Of a stretch of DNA of 64,000 bases, positions 9,449-17,811 are shown one piece after another. This DNA is from Streptomyces sp. ISL-43. Its GTDB lineage: Bacteria; Actinomycetota; Actinomycetes; Streptomycetales; Streptomycetaceae. The notes under the pieces are model-generated. The model was not told where the DNA came from. It made no database searches and saw nothing but the letters and a program-made list of their open reading frames with translations. Position 1 is the stretch's first letter, and every line of letters begins with the position of its first letter. The position numbers were made by a program, and so were the translations under genes. The stretch is taken from positions 85,775 to 149,774 of the forward strand of contig NZ_JAGGOT010000039.1 in the NCBI RefSeq assembly GCF_018614195.1, in the 5' to 3' direction.

Positions 9449-10588
9449 ATGACTGTCTGTGCGATCGAGACGACGACGGCCCCGTTCACCATCGCCGCGG
9501 ACGGGTCCTACGCCGCCCGGCTGGCCGGGTACGGCGAGGCCCGGTACCCGGAGCGCTGGACGATGGCCGGGCCCGAGCCGTACGCGGTGCCGCTGCCGCT
9601 CGCGCAGCCCGAGGAGGCCGACAGCGAGGTGCTGCCGCTGGCCGACGGGCGGGTACTGATCCACCGGCGGGTGGCGGAGCGGCACGCCTTCGCGCTGCTG
9701 TACCCGACGGGCGGCGGCGCCGGGGGCGCCGGGCCGCGGACCGGGGAGCTGGAGCTCGGCGCGATCTCGCCGCAGGACGACCCGGGGGCGGGGGACGGCG
9801 TACGGATCACCCTGCTGCCGCCGTCGCCGGACGGGCGCGGGGCCTTCGCCCTGGCCGTGGGGGCCGCCGCCACCACGGTGTGGCAGGTGGCCGGGACCTC
9901 CTTCGGGCCGGAGCGGGTCGCCCGGATCCCGGGGCGCTGTTCGGGCGGGGTCTGGCTGGACCGGACGGGCCGGCTGCTGGCCCTGGACCGCGAACTGGAC
10001 GGCCCGCGGGGGCCGGTGACCAAGGCGGTGGCCGTGGACCTGCAGCGGGCCGGCGAGGTCTCCCCGCTGCTCCAGATCGCCGAGGCCAGCGACGACCGGC
10101 TGCTGCTGGCCGACCCCGACAGCGGGCTGCTGCTGATCCGCTCGGACGCGCCGGGTGAACCCCGGCTCGGCTGGGGGGTCCTGGGCAGTGTCCGCCCGGT
10201 GCGCTTTCCGGAGTGCCTGCGGTCGTTCGGGGCCACGGCGACGCCGTTCGCGGTGCAGCCGGGGCAGGTGCTGATGCCGGAGACCTGCGGGGTCGCGCTG
10301 CGGGTGGACGAGGCCGGCGACGGCTACGGCGGCAGCGTGGCCGGGGTCGCCCTGTGGCGCCCCGCGGACCGGCACGTCTTCCGGCTCGGCGCCCCCGCCG
10401 GCTGGCTCGGCGGGACGGGCCGGTGGAGCACGGAGGGCCGCCTGCACCTCCCGTACGCGACCCCCGACGTGCCGTGCGGAGTCCTCGGCATGACCCTGCC
10501 GGTCTCCCCGCCCCCGCCGGTCCGTCTGGACCCGGCCCCGCCCCGGGCGGCCCGCCCGGTCCCCCTGCAGCAGGCTCCGCTGGGGTGA
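9449..10588 (+). CDS. Hypothetical protein, possibly beta-propeller-like
   Basis: I do not recognise a family for this 379-residue protein. The ATG at 9449 follows GGAGG at 9435-9439. There is no signal peptide or membrane segment, so it is probably cytosolic. The sequence alternates short hydrophobic strands with Gly/Asp turns (VLPLADGRVLIHRRV, GAFALAVGAAATTVWQVAG, RLLLADPDSGLLLIRSD, GVALWRPADRHVFRLG), which suggests a repeated-blade beta structure. The C-terminus is proline-rich. It stands alone, divergent from the Nif3 operon and convergent with the SDR gene, with a hairpin in between. Confidence 0.75.
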   Translation: MTVCAIETTTAPFTIAADGSYAARLAGYGEARYPERWTMAGPEPYAVPLPLAQPEEADSEVLPLADGRVLIHRRVAERHAFALLYPTGGGAGGAGPRTGELELGAISPQDDPGAGDGVRITLLPPSPDGRGAFALAVGAAATTVWQVAGTSFGPERVARIPGRCSGGVWLDRTGRLLALDRELDGPRGPVTKAVAVDLQRAGEVSPLLQIAEASDDRLLLADPDSGLLLIRSDAPGEPRLGWGVLGSVRPVRFPECLRSFGATATPFAVQPGQVLMPETCGVALRVDEAGDGYGGSVAGVALWRPADRHVFRLGAPAGWLGGTGRWSTEGRLHLPYATPDVPCGVLGMTLPVSPPPPVRLDPAPPRAARPVPLQQAPLG

Positions 10589-10606
10589 CTCCCCCTGAAA
10601 CGGCGG

Positions 10607-10632
10607 CGGGCCCGGGGAGAACCCCGGGCCCG
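10607..10632. terminator. Hairpin between convergent genes
   Basis: CGGGCCCGGGG (10607-10617) pairs perfectly with 10622-10632 around an AGAA loop. It separates the orphan gene from the convergent SDR gene and probably terminates both, although neither side has a T-tract. Confidence 0.6.
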
Positions 10633-10662
10633 GCGCGTGCATGCGTACAGCCGGAGCGGCGG

Positions 10663-11607
10663 TCAGCCGTCGTGCTTGAGGCCGAGGACCTCCGCGGCGG
10701 CGAAGGTCTCGTTCGCCGGGCGGGAATCGTAGTGCGGGGTGAGGAGTTCGTCGAGCTCCTCGTAGGAGAAGGACTCCTTGGTGGTGTCGAACTTCGCCGC
10801 CACCTTCGGGCGTTCCATGACGACCACGATGCCGCCGTGGACGACGAACAGCTGCCCGTTGGCCTTCGCCGAGGCCGGGGAGGCCAGGTAGCCGACCAGC
10901 GGGGAGACGTGCTCGGGGGCGAGGGCGTCGAGCTTGCCCTCCTCCGGGACCTGGAAGCCGGCGAAGACGTCCTCCGTCATACGGGTACGGGCGCGCGGGC
11001 AGATGGCGTTGGCCGTGACCCCGTACTTGGCGAGCGCCAGAGCGGTCGAGGTGGTCAGGCCCACGATGCCGCCCTTGGCCGCCGCGTAGTTGGGCTGGCC
11101 GGCGGAGCCGCCGAGGAAGGCCTCGGAGGAGGTGTTGACGATCCGGCCGTAGACCGGGCCGCCGGCCGCCTTGGAGCGCTCGCGCCAGTGCACGGAGGCG
11201 AAGTGGGTGGTGTTGAAGTGGCCCTTGAGGTGGACCCGGATGACCGAGTCCCACTCCGCCTCCGACATCGAGAAGACCATCCGGTCGCGCAGGATGCCCG
11301 CGTTGTTGACCAGGATGTCGAGCTTGCCGAAGCTGTTGACCGCCAGCTCGACCAGCTCGCGCGCCTGCTCGAAGTCGGCCACGTCGCCGAGGTGGGCCAC
11401 CGCCTGCCCGCCCGCCGCGCGGATCTCCGCGGCGACCTCCTCCGCCGGGGCGGCCGAGGCCTCCCCGGAGCCGTCGCGGCCGGCCTGGCCGAAGTCGTTG
11501 ACGACCACGCTCGCGCCGAGCCGGGCGAGTTCGAGCGCCTCGGACCGGCCGAGGCCGCGGCCGGCCCCGGTGACGATGGCGGAGAGTCCCTCAAGTGGCA
11601 GTGACAT
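10663..11607 (-). CDS. SDR-family 3-hydroxyacyl-CoA dehydrogenase-like enzyme
   Basis: This 314-residue NAD(P)-dependent short-chain dehydrogenase has the cofactor motif TGAGRGLG (residues about 13-20), the structural NNAG (LVNNAGIL), the catalytic Ser (VNTSSEAF) and the YxxxK pair (NYAAAKGG). It resembles the dehydrogenase part of peroxisomal multifunctional enzyme 2 (17-beta-HSD type 4), including the VVVNDFG start of strand two, more than simple sugar or antibiotic SDRs. A C-terminal tail (KFDTTKESFSYEELDELL) is typical of this subgroup. It is the last gene of an operon with an alcohol dehydrogenase and a MaoC hydratase, which fits oxidation of 3-hydroxyacyl-CoA in lipid or steroid side-chain beta-oxidation. 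Confidence 0.88.
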   Translation of the reverse strand: MSLPLEGLSAIVTGAGRGLGRSEALELARLGASVVVNDFGQAGRDGSGEASAAPAEEVAAEIRAAGGQAVAHLGDVADFEQARELVELAVNSFGKLDILVNNAGILRDRMVFSMSEAEWDSVIRVHLKGHFNTTHFASVHWRERSKAAGGPVYGRIVNTSSEAFLGGSAGQPNYAAAKGGIVGLTTSTALALAKYGVTANAICPRARTRMTEDVFAGFQVPEEGKLDALAPEHVSPLVGYLASPASAKANGQLFVVHGGIVVVMERPKVAAKFDTTKESFSYEELDELLTPHYDSRPANETFAAAEVLGLKHDG

Positions 11608-11641
11608 CCGTACGGTTCCCCTCAGAACGGGTCGGAGCAGG

Positions 11642-12718
11642 TCAGAGTTCGATGCAGGTGCGCAGGGCGACGCCCGTGCGCATCTGGTCGAGGGCGTCGT
11701 TGATCTCGGCGAGCTGCACGCGGTGCGTGATCAGGCCCGCCAGGTCCACGCGGCCGGCCCGCCACAGCGCGATGGTGCGCTCGTAGGAGCGGAGCACGTC
11801 CCCGCCGCCGTACATGGACGGCAGGATCTTCTTCTCGTCGAAGAAGAGGGAGAACATGTTGATCGAGTAGTTGTCGTCGAGCGCGCCCGCGCCGACCACG
11901 ACGACGGAGCCGCCGCGGCGGGTCATCTCGTACGCGGTCTGCGTGGTCGAGGACTTGCCGACGACCTCGAAGACGTAGTCGAAGCCCTCGCCCGCGGTGA
12001 TCCGGCTCCTGGCGTCGGCGAAGGCCTCCGGGGAGACGGCCTCGGTGGCGCCGAAGCGCAGCGCGGCCTCGCGCCGGGAGGCCACCGGGTCGACGGCGAT
12101 GATCTGGGCCGCGCCCTGCACCTTGGCGCCCTGGATGACGGAGATGCCGACGCCGCCGCAGCCGATGACGGCGACCGAGGAACCGGCCTCCACCTTGGCG
12201 GTGTTGATGGCCGCGCCGAGGCCGGTGGTCACGCCGCAGCCGATCAGGGCGGCGATGTCGAAGGGCACGTCGTCGGGGATCGGTACGGCGCAACCCGCCG
12301 GGACCACCATCTCCTCGGCGAAGGTGCCGGTGCCGGCGAAGCCGAAGACGCTGTTGTCGCCCCGCTGGAAGTTGGGGGTGGCGACGTTGCCGAAGGCCTC
12401 CAGGCACAGGTGGCCCTGGCCCCGCCGGCAGGAGGGACAGTGGCCGCACGGCGGCAGCCAGCAGACCAGGACCCGGTCGCCGATCTTGTGGCTGGTCACG
12501 CCGTCGCCCACGTCCGTGATCACGCCGGAGCCCTCGTGGCCCGGGATGAAGGGGGCGGGCTGCGGCAGGACACCGCTCATGGCGGAGAGGTCGGAGTGGC
12601 ACAGGCCGGTGGCCTTGATGCGGATCTTGACCTTGCCGGGGCCGAAGCCGACGGCCTCCATGTCCTCGACGACCTCGAGCTTGTCCTGGCCTATCTCGCT
12701 CTGGAGTGCTGCGCGCAC
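11642..12718 (-). CDS. Zn-dependent alcohol dehydrogenase (MDR family)
   Basis: The 358-residue enzyme oxidises an alcohol with NAD(P). Catalytic zinc ligands are seen in GLCHSDLSAM and PGHEGSG, the structural zinc site in CGHCPSCRRGQGHLC, and the cofactor motif in GCGGVGISV. It starts at GTG 12718 behind AAGGAG. It sits between a MaoC hydratase (58 bases upstream) and an SDR (34 bases downstream) and so probably acts on an intermediate of the same catabolic route, for example a side-chain alcohol. The exact substrate cannot be read from sequence. Confidence 0.88.
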   Translation of the reverse strand: MRAALQSEIGQDKLEVVEDMEAVGFGPGKVKIRIKATGLCHSDLSAMSGVLPQPAPFIPGHEGSGVITDVGDGVTSHKIGDRVLVCWLPPCGHCPSCRRGQGHLCLEAFGNVATPNFQRGDNSVFGFAGTGTFAEEMVVPAGCAVPIPDDVPFDIAALIGCGVTTGLGAAINTAKVEAGSSVAVIGCGGVGISVIQGAKVQGAAQIIAVDPVASRREAALRFGATEAVSPEAFADARSRITAGEGFDYVFEVVGKSSTTQTAYEMTRRGGSVVVVGAGALDDNYSINMFSLFFDEKKILPSMYGGGDVLRSYERTIALWRAGRVDLAGLITHRVQLAEINDALDQMRTGVALRTCIEL

Positions 12719-12751
12719 GGTGCGGCTCCTTCTGTGGGTCTGTCGGGTGGT

Positions 12752-12775
12752 GCGTGTTCGGCGGCTAGAACACGC
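12752..12775. promoter_or_regulatory. Hairpin in the MaoC-ADH gap with a degenerate KstR-like half
   Basis: GCGTGTTC (12752-12759) pairs with GAACACGC (12768-12775) across an 8-base loop. The segment CTAGAACACGCCCTAG (12765-12780) overlaps the MaoC stop codon and keeps the left half of the TAGAAC-NN-GTTCTA operator but not the right half. It could be an attenuator or a weak operator for the alcohol dehydrogenase gene. Confidence 0.35.
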
Positions 12776-12776
12776 C

Positions 12777-13649
12777 CTAGCCGTGTTCGACGACGGTGTC
12801 GGCGAGGACCGGGGCGTCGTCCCGGTCGACGGCGGTCACCGAGACGAGGACGCGGCCGGGCTCCTGCCACATCCGGATGCGCAGGGTCTCGCCGGGGAAG
12901 ACGATCCCGGCGAAGCGCGTGCGGTAGGCGCGGACGCGGGACACGTCCCCGTCCAGGACGGTGTCGACCACGGTCTTCAGGGTCATCCCGTAGGAGCACA
13001 GACCGTGCAGGATCGGCTGGTCGAAGCCGGCCAGCTTGGCGAACTCGGGGTCCGCGTGCAGCGGGTTCCAGTCCCCGGAGAGGCGGTACAGCAGCGCCTG
13101 CTCCTCGCGGATCTTGCGCTCCTCGATCCGGTCGGGCGCCCGCTCGGGCTGCTCCGTCTTGACGGAGGGCCCGCGGTCGCCGCCGAAGCCGCCCTCGCCG
13201 CGTACGAAGATCTGCGCGTCGGAGGTCCACAGCGGCCCCTCGGCGTCCGCGACCTCGGTGCGCAGGACGATCACGGCCGCCTTGCCCTTGTCGTAGACGG
13301 CGGCGACCTTCGCGGAGGAGGTGGCCCGGCCCTTGACGGGGATGGGCCGGTGCAGCTCGATGGACTGGCCGCCGTGCAGGACGGCGGCGAGGTTGACCTC
13401 GATGCCGGGGGCGGCGAGGCCGCCCATCATGGCCATGCCGGCGCCGGCGACGGTCGCGAAGCTGGGGAGCACGTGGAGCTTGGACTCCAGGGTGTAGCGC
13501 AGCTCGTCGGGGTCGGTGGCGGCCCCGAGGTTGTTCGGTGACGTTCCGGCGCCGAGTCCGAGGTGGTAGAGCTGGATGTCCTTGTGGTCCCAGGCGATGT
13601 CCCCCTGGCGGGGTTCGGCGGCGAGGGCCTTGGCGGCATCGATCGGCAT
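12777..13649 (-). CDS. MaoC-family enoyl-CoA hydratase, Hsd4B-like
   Basis: The 290-residue double hot-dog protein hydrates trans-2-enoyl-CoA to 3-hydroxyacyl-CoA. The C-terminal half holds the hydratase-2 motif YRLSGDWNPLHADPEF, with catalytic Asp and His, followed by GFDQPILHGLCSYGM. The N-terminal half (residues 1-145) is a degenerate hot-dog ending in RGEGGFGGDRGPS. Both this signature and the start MPIDxAxALxA match mycobacterial Rv3538 (Hsd4B) of the cholesterol side-chain pathway as I remember it. It is the first gene of the operon with the alcohol dehydrogenase and SDR. A perfect KstR-type operator lies about 100 bases upstream. Confidence 0.9.
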   Translation of the reverse strand: MPIDAAKALAAEPRQGDIAWDHKDIQLYHLGLGAGTSPNNLGAATDPDELRYTLESKLHVLPSFATVAGAGMAMMGGLAAPGIEVNLAAVLHGGQSIELHRPIPVKGRATSSAKVAAVYDKGKAAVIVLRTEVADAEGPLWTSDAQIFVRGEGGFGGDRGPSVKTEQPERAPDRIEERKIREEQALLYRLSGDWNPLHADPEFAKLAGFDQPILHGLCSYGMTLKTVVDTVLDGDVSRVRAYRTRFAGIVFPGETLRIRMWQEPGRVLVSVTAVDRDDAPVLADTVVEHG

Positions 13650-13751
13650 GAGCGTGCTGCTCCCTGTCTTTGGAAAACCGGGGCCGTGGAAGACCTCGGC
13701 GCGGCCGTCCGCACCGTCGGCCGCACCGAGGTCGTATGCGGGACCGGCTCT

Positions 13752-13767
13752 CTAGAACGCGTTCTAG
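13752..13767. promoter_or_regulatory. Perfect KstR-type operator upstream of the MaoC operon
   Basis: CTAGAACGCGTTCTAG is a perfect 16-bp palindrome and fits the published KstR consensus TNNAACNNGTTNNA at every fixed base (13753-13766). It lies 103 bases before the MaoC start, in the region divergent to the truncated receiver gene. Confidence 0.75.
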
Positions 13768-13817
13768 GTTGCCGGTGAAGGAATGTATAACGCACGTCCC
13801 AGCAGTTGGGAAGACTC

Positions 13818-13832
13818 CTGACTTCACGTCAG
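13818..13832. promoter_or_regulatory. Second motif CTGAC-N5-GTCAG, copy 1
   Basis: CTGACTTCACGTCAG has symmetric CTGAC/GTCAG arms. Closely related 15-mers occur upstream of the acyl-CoA dehydrogenase (17797), the LLM oxidoreductase (29920) and the P450 (49477), suggesting an operator shared by these units. Confidence 0.5.
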
Positions 13833-13892
13833 ATGAGGTTTCCCCAGGGCGTGTTGCGCGTACGCCGGGCATGCCGGCCGTACCCTTTCCGG

Positions 13893-14258
13893 GTGGACGA
13901 AATGCCCGTTTCCCAGCGTTCCGCCCGGTCCCTGCGGGTGCTCTTGGCTCCGCCGAACCCGGCGCTGGCCGTGCTCCTCGGTCTCCAGCCGGACATCGAG
14001 GTGGTGGCTTCGGCGATCGCCCGCCCGGCGGTGGCCCTGACGGAGTCGGTGGACTCCGTCGCCGCCCTCCTCGGGGAGGATCCGGAGTGCCGGGTCCTGG
14101 TCCTGACGGGGTCGGCGCACGCGGGCCTCGCGGATGCGGTGCTCGCCGCGGGCGGAGCGGGCCTGGTCCTGCGGGACGGCCCGGTCGAAGACTTGGCAGA
14201 CTCCATCCGCCGGGCCTCCCGGGGGGAGACTGTGATCGACCCGGCTCTGCAGCTCTAG
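13893..14258 (+). CDS. Truncated, degenerate NarL-type receiver protein
   Basis: The 121-residue product resembles the receiver of DesR-like regulators from its start (SLRVLLAPPNPALAVLLGLQ) to the end of that domain (LRDGPVEDLADSIRRAS, GETVIDPAL). It stops exactly where a LuxR helix-turn-helix should begin. The acidic pair is replaced by PP, the region that normally bears the phosphoacceptor Asp is shortened and lacks it, and the conserved Lys is Arg. It therefore cannot be phosphorylated in the usual way nor bind DNA by a known domain. GTG 13893 and ATG 13902 are both possible starts. It may be a decaying gene or a small protein with a new scaffold role. Confidence 0.6.
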   Translation: MDEMPVSQRSARSLRVLLAPPNPALAVLLGLQPDIEVVASAIARPAVALTESVDSVAALLGEDPECRVLVLTGSAHAGLADAVLAAGGAGLVLRDGPVEDLADSIRRASRGETVIDPALQL

Positions 14259-14328
14259 CCCGGGCACATCCGGCGTCCGCCGGGCGAACTCCGCGCACAT
14301 CCGGCCCCGCCGGCGTTCGAGGCGCGGG

Positions 14329-14350
14329 GTCCGGGGGCAGGCCCCCGGGG
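14329..14350. terminator. Hairpin between convergent receiver and thiolase genes
   Basis: CCGGGGGC (14331-14338) pairs with GCCCCCGG (14341-14348) in the GC-rich space downstream of both genes. It is of the short GGGTCCGGGGGCAGGCCCCC type common between Streptomyces genes. Confidence 0.5.
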
Positions 14351-14365
14351 ACGCGCCCGCGCGGG

Positions 14366-15553
14366 CTACTTGCGGAGCAGCGTGACGACCGCCGCACCGC
14401 CCAGGCCGATGTTGTGGGCCAGGGCGACCCGGGCTCCCGCGACCTGCCTCGCACCCGCCTGCCCGCGGAGCTGCCAGACCAGTTCCGCCGCCTGCGCCAA
14501 GCCTGTCGCGCCCAGGGGGTGGCCCTTCGAGATCAGCCCCCCGGACGGGTTCACGACCCACCGCCCGCCGTACGTCGTCGCGCCCGACGACACCAGCTCC
14601 CCCGACGCCCCGTCCTCGCACATGCCCAGCGCCTCGTACGTCAGCAGTTCGTTGATCGAGAAGCAGTCGTGGAGCTCGATCACGTCCACGTCCTCGATCC
14701 CGAAACCGGCGGCCTCGAAGACCTGCCGCCCGGCCGCCGCCGTCATCGGCTTGCCGACCACGTCGATGCAGGAGCCGGACGAGAAGGAGGCCTCGGTGTC
14801 CGTCGTCATCGACTGCGCGACGATCGCCACCGCCCGCTCCTCCAGCCCGTGCCGCTCCACGAACCGTTCCGACACGACGACCGCCGCCGCCGCCCCGTCC
14901 GACGTCGGCGAGCACTGGAGCTTCGTCAGCGGTTCGTGGATCGTCTTCGCGGCCAGGATCTCCTCGACCGTGTACACGTCCTGGAACTGCGCGTTCGGGT
15001 TGTTCGCGGAGTGCCGGTGGTTCTTCTCCCCGACCGCCGCCAGCTGCGCGGCCGTGGTCCCGTACCGCTTCATGTGCTCCCGCGCCGCGTTCCCGAAGAT
15101 CTGCGCTGTCGGCGGCGACATCTCGAAGCCGTGCCCGGCCGCCATGACCCCGTAGTGCCGGGCGACCGGGGAGGTCTTGAAGTCTCCCCCGTCGGACCCG
15201 CCGCCCAGCGCGCCCTTCTTCATCTTCTCGAAGCCGAGCGCGAGCACGCAGTCGTTGATCCCGCCCTCGACGAACTGCCGCGCCATCATCAGCGCCGTCG
15301 ACCCGGTCGCGCAGTTGTTGTTGACGTTGTAGACGGGGACCCCGCTCAGCCCGATCTCGTACGCCGCCCGCTGGCCGGCCGTGGAGGCCTGGAAGCAGTA
15401 GCCCACCGGCACCTGCTCGACCAGGTCGTAGGCCACGCCCGCGTCGGCCAGCGCCGCCGTTCCGGCTTCCTTCGCCATGTCCCAGTACTGCCAGTCCCGG
15501 GACTCCGGCTTCTCGAACTTCGTCATGCCGACGCCCACGATGTACGACTTCAT
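14366..15553 (-). CDS. SCP-x-type thiolase / lipid-transfer protein (Ltp1-like)
   Basis: The 395-residue protein has the thiolase-like fold of non-decarboxylating lipid-transfer proteins. The nucleophilic Cys is in NVNNNCATGSTALMMA (residues about 82-97). The other active-site segments are DVIELHDCFSINELL and NPSGGLISKGHPLGATG. The C-terminal SCP2 domain is absent, as in Ltp1. Homologues cleave or condense acyl-CoA thioesters of branched or steroid side chains. It starts at ATG 15553, 83 bases after the acyl-CoA dehydrogenase gene stop, and is probably cotranscribed with it from the KstR-type site near 17781. Confidence 0.9.
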   Translation of the reverse strand: MKSYIVGVGMTKFEKPESRDWQYWDMAKEAGTAALADAGVAYDLVEQVPVGYCFQASTAGQRAAYEIGLSGVPVYNVNNNCATGSTALMMARQFVEGGINDCVLALGFEKMKKGALGGGSDGGDFKTSPVARHYGVMAAGHGFEMSPPTAQIFGNAAREHMKRYGTTAAQLAAVGEKNHRHSANNPNAQFQDVYTVEEILAAKTIHEPLTKLQCSPTSDGAAAAVVVSERFVERHGLEERAVAIVAQSMTTDTEASFSSGSCIDVVGKPMTAAAGRQVFEAAGFGIEDVDVIELHDCFSINELLTYEALGMCEDGASGELVSSGATTYGGRWVVNPSGGLISKGHPLGATGLAQAAELVWQLRGQAGARQVAGARVALAHNIGLGGAAVVTLLRK

Positions 15554-15573
15554 CAGGAGTAAGCCCCTTCAGC

Positions 15574-15636
15574 GCTTCGATCCGACGCTTCGATTCAATG
15601 CTTCGATCTGTTTTGATCTGATTCGATCTGCTTCGG
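15574..15636. repeat. Degenerate short direct repeats in the gap between thiolase and dehydrogenase genes
   Basis: Units beginning GCTTCGAT recur at 15574, 15587 and 15600, followed by looser TTGATCTG, TTCGATCTG and GCTTCGG copies. The stretch is much lower in GC than its flanks. It fills nearly all of the 83-base gap. Confidence 0.7.
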
Positions 15637-17769
15637 TCAGTCCCTGGGAAGGCCGAGGATGCGCTCGGCCACGACGTTGAGCTGGACCTGTGTGGTGCCT
15701 CCGGCGATGGTCAGGCAGCGGGACATGAGCATCCCGTGCACCGCCCGCTTCCCCGCCCCCTCGCTCACCGCGCCCGCCGGGCCCAGCAGTTCGAGCGCGA
15801 GCTCGGCGGTCCGCTGCTGGTGCGGGGTCTGTACGAGCTTGCGTACGGAAGCTCCCGCGCCCGGCTCCAGGCCGGAGACCTGCTGGAGCGTGGTGCGGAG
15901 CCCGATGCAGGCCAGCGCGTGCGCCTCGGCGGCCAGCGCCCCGATCCGGACCCGGTATCCGCTGTCGAGTTCGGCGGAGTTGGCGAGCAGTGCCTCCAGG
16001 CCGGTGTCGAAGGTCATCTGGTCGGCCATGTGGACGCGTTCGTTGCCGAGCGTGTTGCGGGCGACCTTCCACCCGCCGTCGGGCAACCCGACGAGCGCGT
16101 CCGCCGGAAGGGTGACGTCGTCGAAGTAGACCTCGTTGAAGAGGGCCTCGCCGGTGATCTCCTTCAGCGGCCGGATGTCGATCCCGGGGGTCTTCATGTC
16201 CACGATGAAGTAGCCGAGGCCCTTGTGCTTGGGGGCGTCCGGATCGGTCCGCGCGAGGAGGATGCCGTAGTCGGCGCTGTGGGCGGAACTCGTCCACACC
16301 TTCTGCCCGTTCACGATCCAGGCCCCGTCCCCGGATGCCGCCCGCTCCGCCTTGGTCCGCAGCGAGGCGAGGTCGGAGCCCGCGCCCGGCTCGGAGAAGA
16401 GCTGGCACCAGGTGATGTCCCCGCGCAGCGTCGGCAGCAGGAAGCGCTCCTGCTGCTCGGGGGTCCCGTAGGCCAGCAGCGAGGGCACGACCCAGGTGGC
16501 GATGCCGAGGTCGGCGACCTTGACGCCGGCGGCCCCCAGTTCCTGCTGCACGACGAGCTGTTCGACGGGCCCGGCGCCGAGCCCGTAGGGGGCCGGCAGG
16601 TACGGGGCCGCGTACCCGGTGGGTGCCAGCACCCGGCGGGCGGTGGCGGGGTCGAGGCCGCGCGCGTCCTCGATGGCGGTACGGGCCTTCGCGCGGTGGG
16701 CCTCGGCCTGCGCGGGCAGTTCGAGGCGCAGTTCGCGCCGGGCTCCGGCGGCGGCGAGCCGCACGGCCCGGACCCGGTGCCCGTCGCCGGGCCCGAGGAG
16801 CTGGCGCGCGACGAGCGCCCTGCGCAGGTAGATGTGCGCGTCGTGCTCCCAGGTGAAGCCGATGCCGCCGAGCACCTGGACGCAGTCCTTGGCGCAGGAG
16901 TACGCGGCGTCCAGCGCGGTGCCGGCGGCCAGCGCGGCCACCAGCGAGCGCACTTCGGCCGGCTCCTCCGTGGCCTGGGCGGCGTCCCAGACCAGGGCCC
17001 GGGCCTGTTCCACGCGGACCAGCATGTCTGCGCACAGGTGCTTGATCCCCTGGAACTGCCCGATGGGCCGGCCGAACTGCTCGCGCACCTTCGCGTACTC
17101 GGCCGCGGTGTGCAGCGCCCAGGCGGCGGTGCCGCAGGCGTCGGCGGCGAAGAGCACGCACGCGAGGTCCCGTACGAGCCCGGCGTCGAGCTCCAGCAGC
17201 CGGTCGGGCCCGGCGGTGACCCCGCGGGCCTGGACTTCGGCGGTGGGGCGGGTCGGGTCGGCGCTGTCGTGGGTGCGGACGTCCAGTGCGACGGCGTCGA
17301 CGGCGAACCAGCGGGTGCCGTGCGCGGTCTCGGCGGCGAGCAGCACGAGGTCGGCCTCGCCCGCGCCCAGCACCGGCGGCGCGCTCCCGTCGAGCAGGTA
17401 CCCGCCCTCGACGGCCACCGCGGTCAGGTCCCCGGGCCCGAGCGCGACCGCCCCGACCCGCCCGTCGAGCGGCTCGGCGCCGGCCCGGTCCAGGAGTACG
17501 GAGGCCAGCGCGCTCGGCAGGTACGCCCCGGGCAGCGCCGCCCGGGCGGCCTCCTCCAAGGCGACGGCGAGGTCGAGCAGGGTCCCGCCGTCCAGGTGCG
17601 GCTCCAGCAGCCCGGAGGCGGCGAGGGCGTCCCAGTATGCGGGGCGCGAACCGGTCTGCGGCGGGGTGTCGAGGAGTTTGCGCACTTCCTCGGGCGGCAC
17701 GGCCCGAGCGACCCAGCCGCGCACGGCCTCGGCCAACTCCCGCTGTTCCTGTGTGATTCCGATGCCCAT
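15637..17769 (-). CDS. Two-domain acyl-CoA dehydrogenase, FadE34-like
   Basis: This 710-residue protein fuses two acyl-CoA dehydrogenase modules. The N-terminal one (residues 1-340) runs from GITQEQRELAEAVRGW to LGGIGFTWEHDAHIYLRRA. The C-terminal one (about 360-710) contains WCQLFSEPGAGSDLASL, NGQKVWTSSAHSADYG and the terminal GGTTQVQLNVVAERILGLPRD. Length and organisation match FadE34 (ChsE3, 711 residues) of mycobacteria, which dehydrogenates steroid side-chain CoA esters with FAD. The ATG at 17769 begins MGIGITQEQRELAEAV; longer frames have no similarity. A KstR-type site sits 12 bases upstream and a CTGAC-N5-GTCAG site 28 bases upstream, both placed to control this promoter. The thiolase gene follows. 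Confidence 0.92.
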   Translation of the reverse strand: MGIGITQEQRELAEAVRGWVARAVPPEEVRKLLDTPPQTGSRPAYWDALAASGLLEPHLDGGTLLDLAVALEEAARAALPGAYLPSALASVLLDRAGAEPLDGRVGAVALGPGDLTAVAVEGGYLLDGSAPPVLGAGEADLVLLAAETAHGTRWFAVDAVALDVRTHDSADPTRPTAEVQARGVTAGPDRLLELDAGLVRDLACVLFAADACGTAAWALHTAAEYAKVREQFGRPIGQFQGIKHLCADMLVRVEQARALVWDAAQATEEPAEVRSLVAALAAGTALDAAYSCAKDCVQVLGGIGFTWEHDAHIYLRRALVARQLLGPGDGHRVRAVRLAAAGARRELRLELPAQAEAHRAKARTAIEDARGLDPATARRVLAPTGYAAPYLPAPYGLGAGPVEQLVVQQELGAAGVKVADLGIATWVVPSLLAYGTPEQQERFLLPTLRGDITWCQLFSEPGAGSDLASLRTKAERAASGDGAWIVNGQKVWTSSAHSADYGILLARTDPDAPKHKGLGYFIVDMKTPGIDIRPLKEITGEALFNEVYFDDVTLPADALVGLPDGGWKVARNTLGNERVHMADQMTFDTGLEALLANSAELDSGYRVRIGALAAEAHALACIGLRTTLQQVSGLEPGAGASVRKLVQTPHQQRTAELALELLGPAGAVSEGAGKRAVHGMLMSRCLTIAGGTTQVQLNVVAERILGLPRD

Positions 17770-17780
17770 GCGCGGCAGAG

Positions 17781-17794
17781 TAGAACACGTTCCA
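17781..17794. promoter_or_regulatory. KstR-type operator at the acyl-CoA dehydrogenase promoter
   Basis: TAGAACACGTTCCA fits TNNAACNNGTTNNA at all eight fixed positions and lies 11 bases before the start codon at 17769. A second near-match, TGCAACGTGTTCTC (17824-17837, one mismatch at the last base), lies 43 bases further upstream. Confidence 0.7.
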
Positions 17795-17796
17795 TT

Positions 17797-17811
17797 CTGA
17801 CGGAAGGTCAG
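17797..17811. promoter_or_regulatory. Second motif CTGAC-N5-GTCAG, copy 2
   Basis: CTGACGGAAGGTCAG lies directly beside the KstR-type site at 17781-17794, two bases apart. This gives a composite regulatory element in front of the acyl-CoA dehydrogenase gene. Confidence 0.5.
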
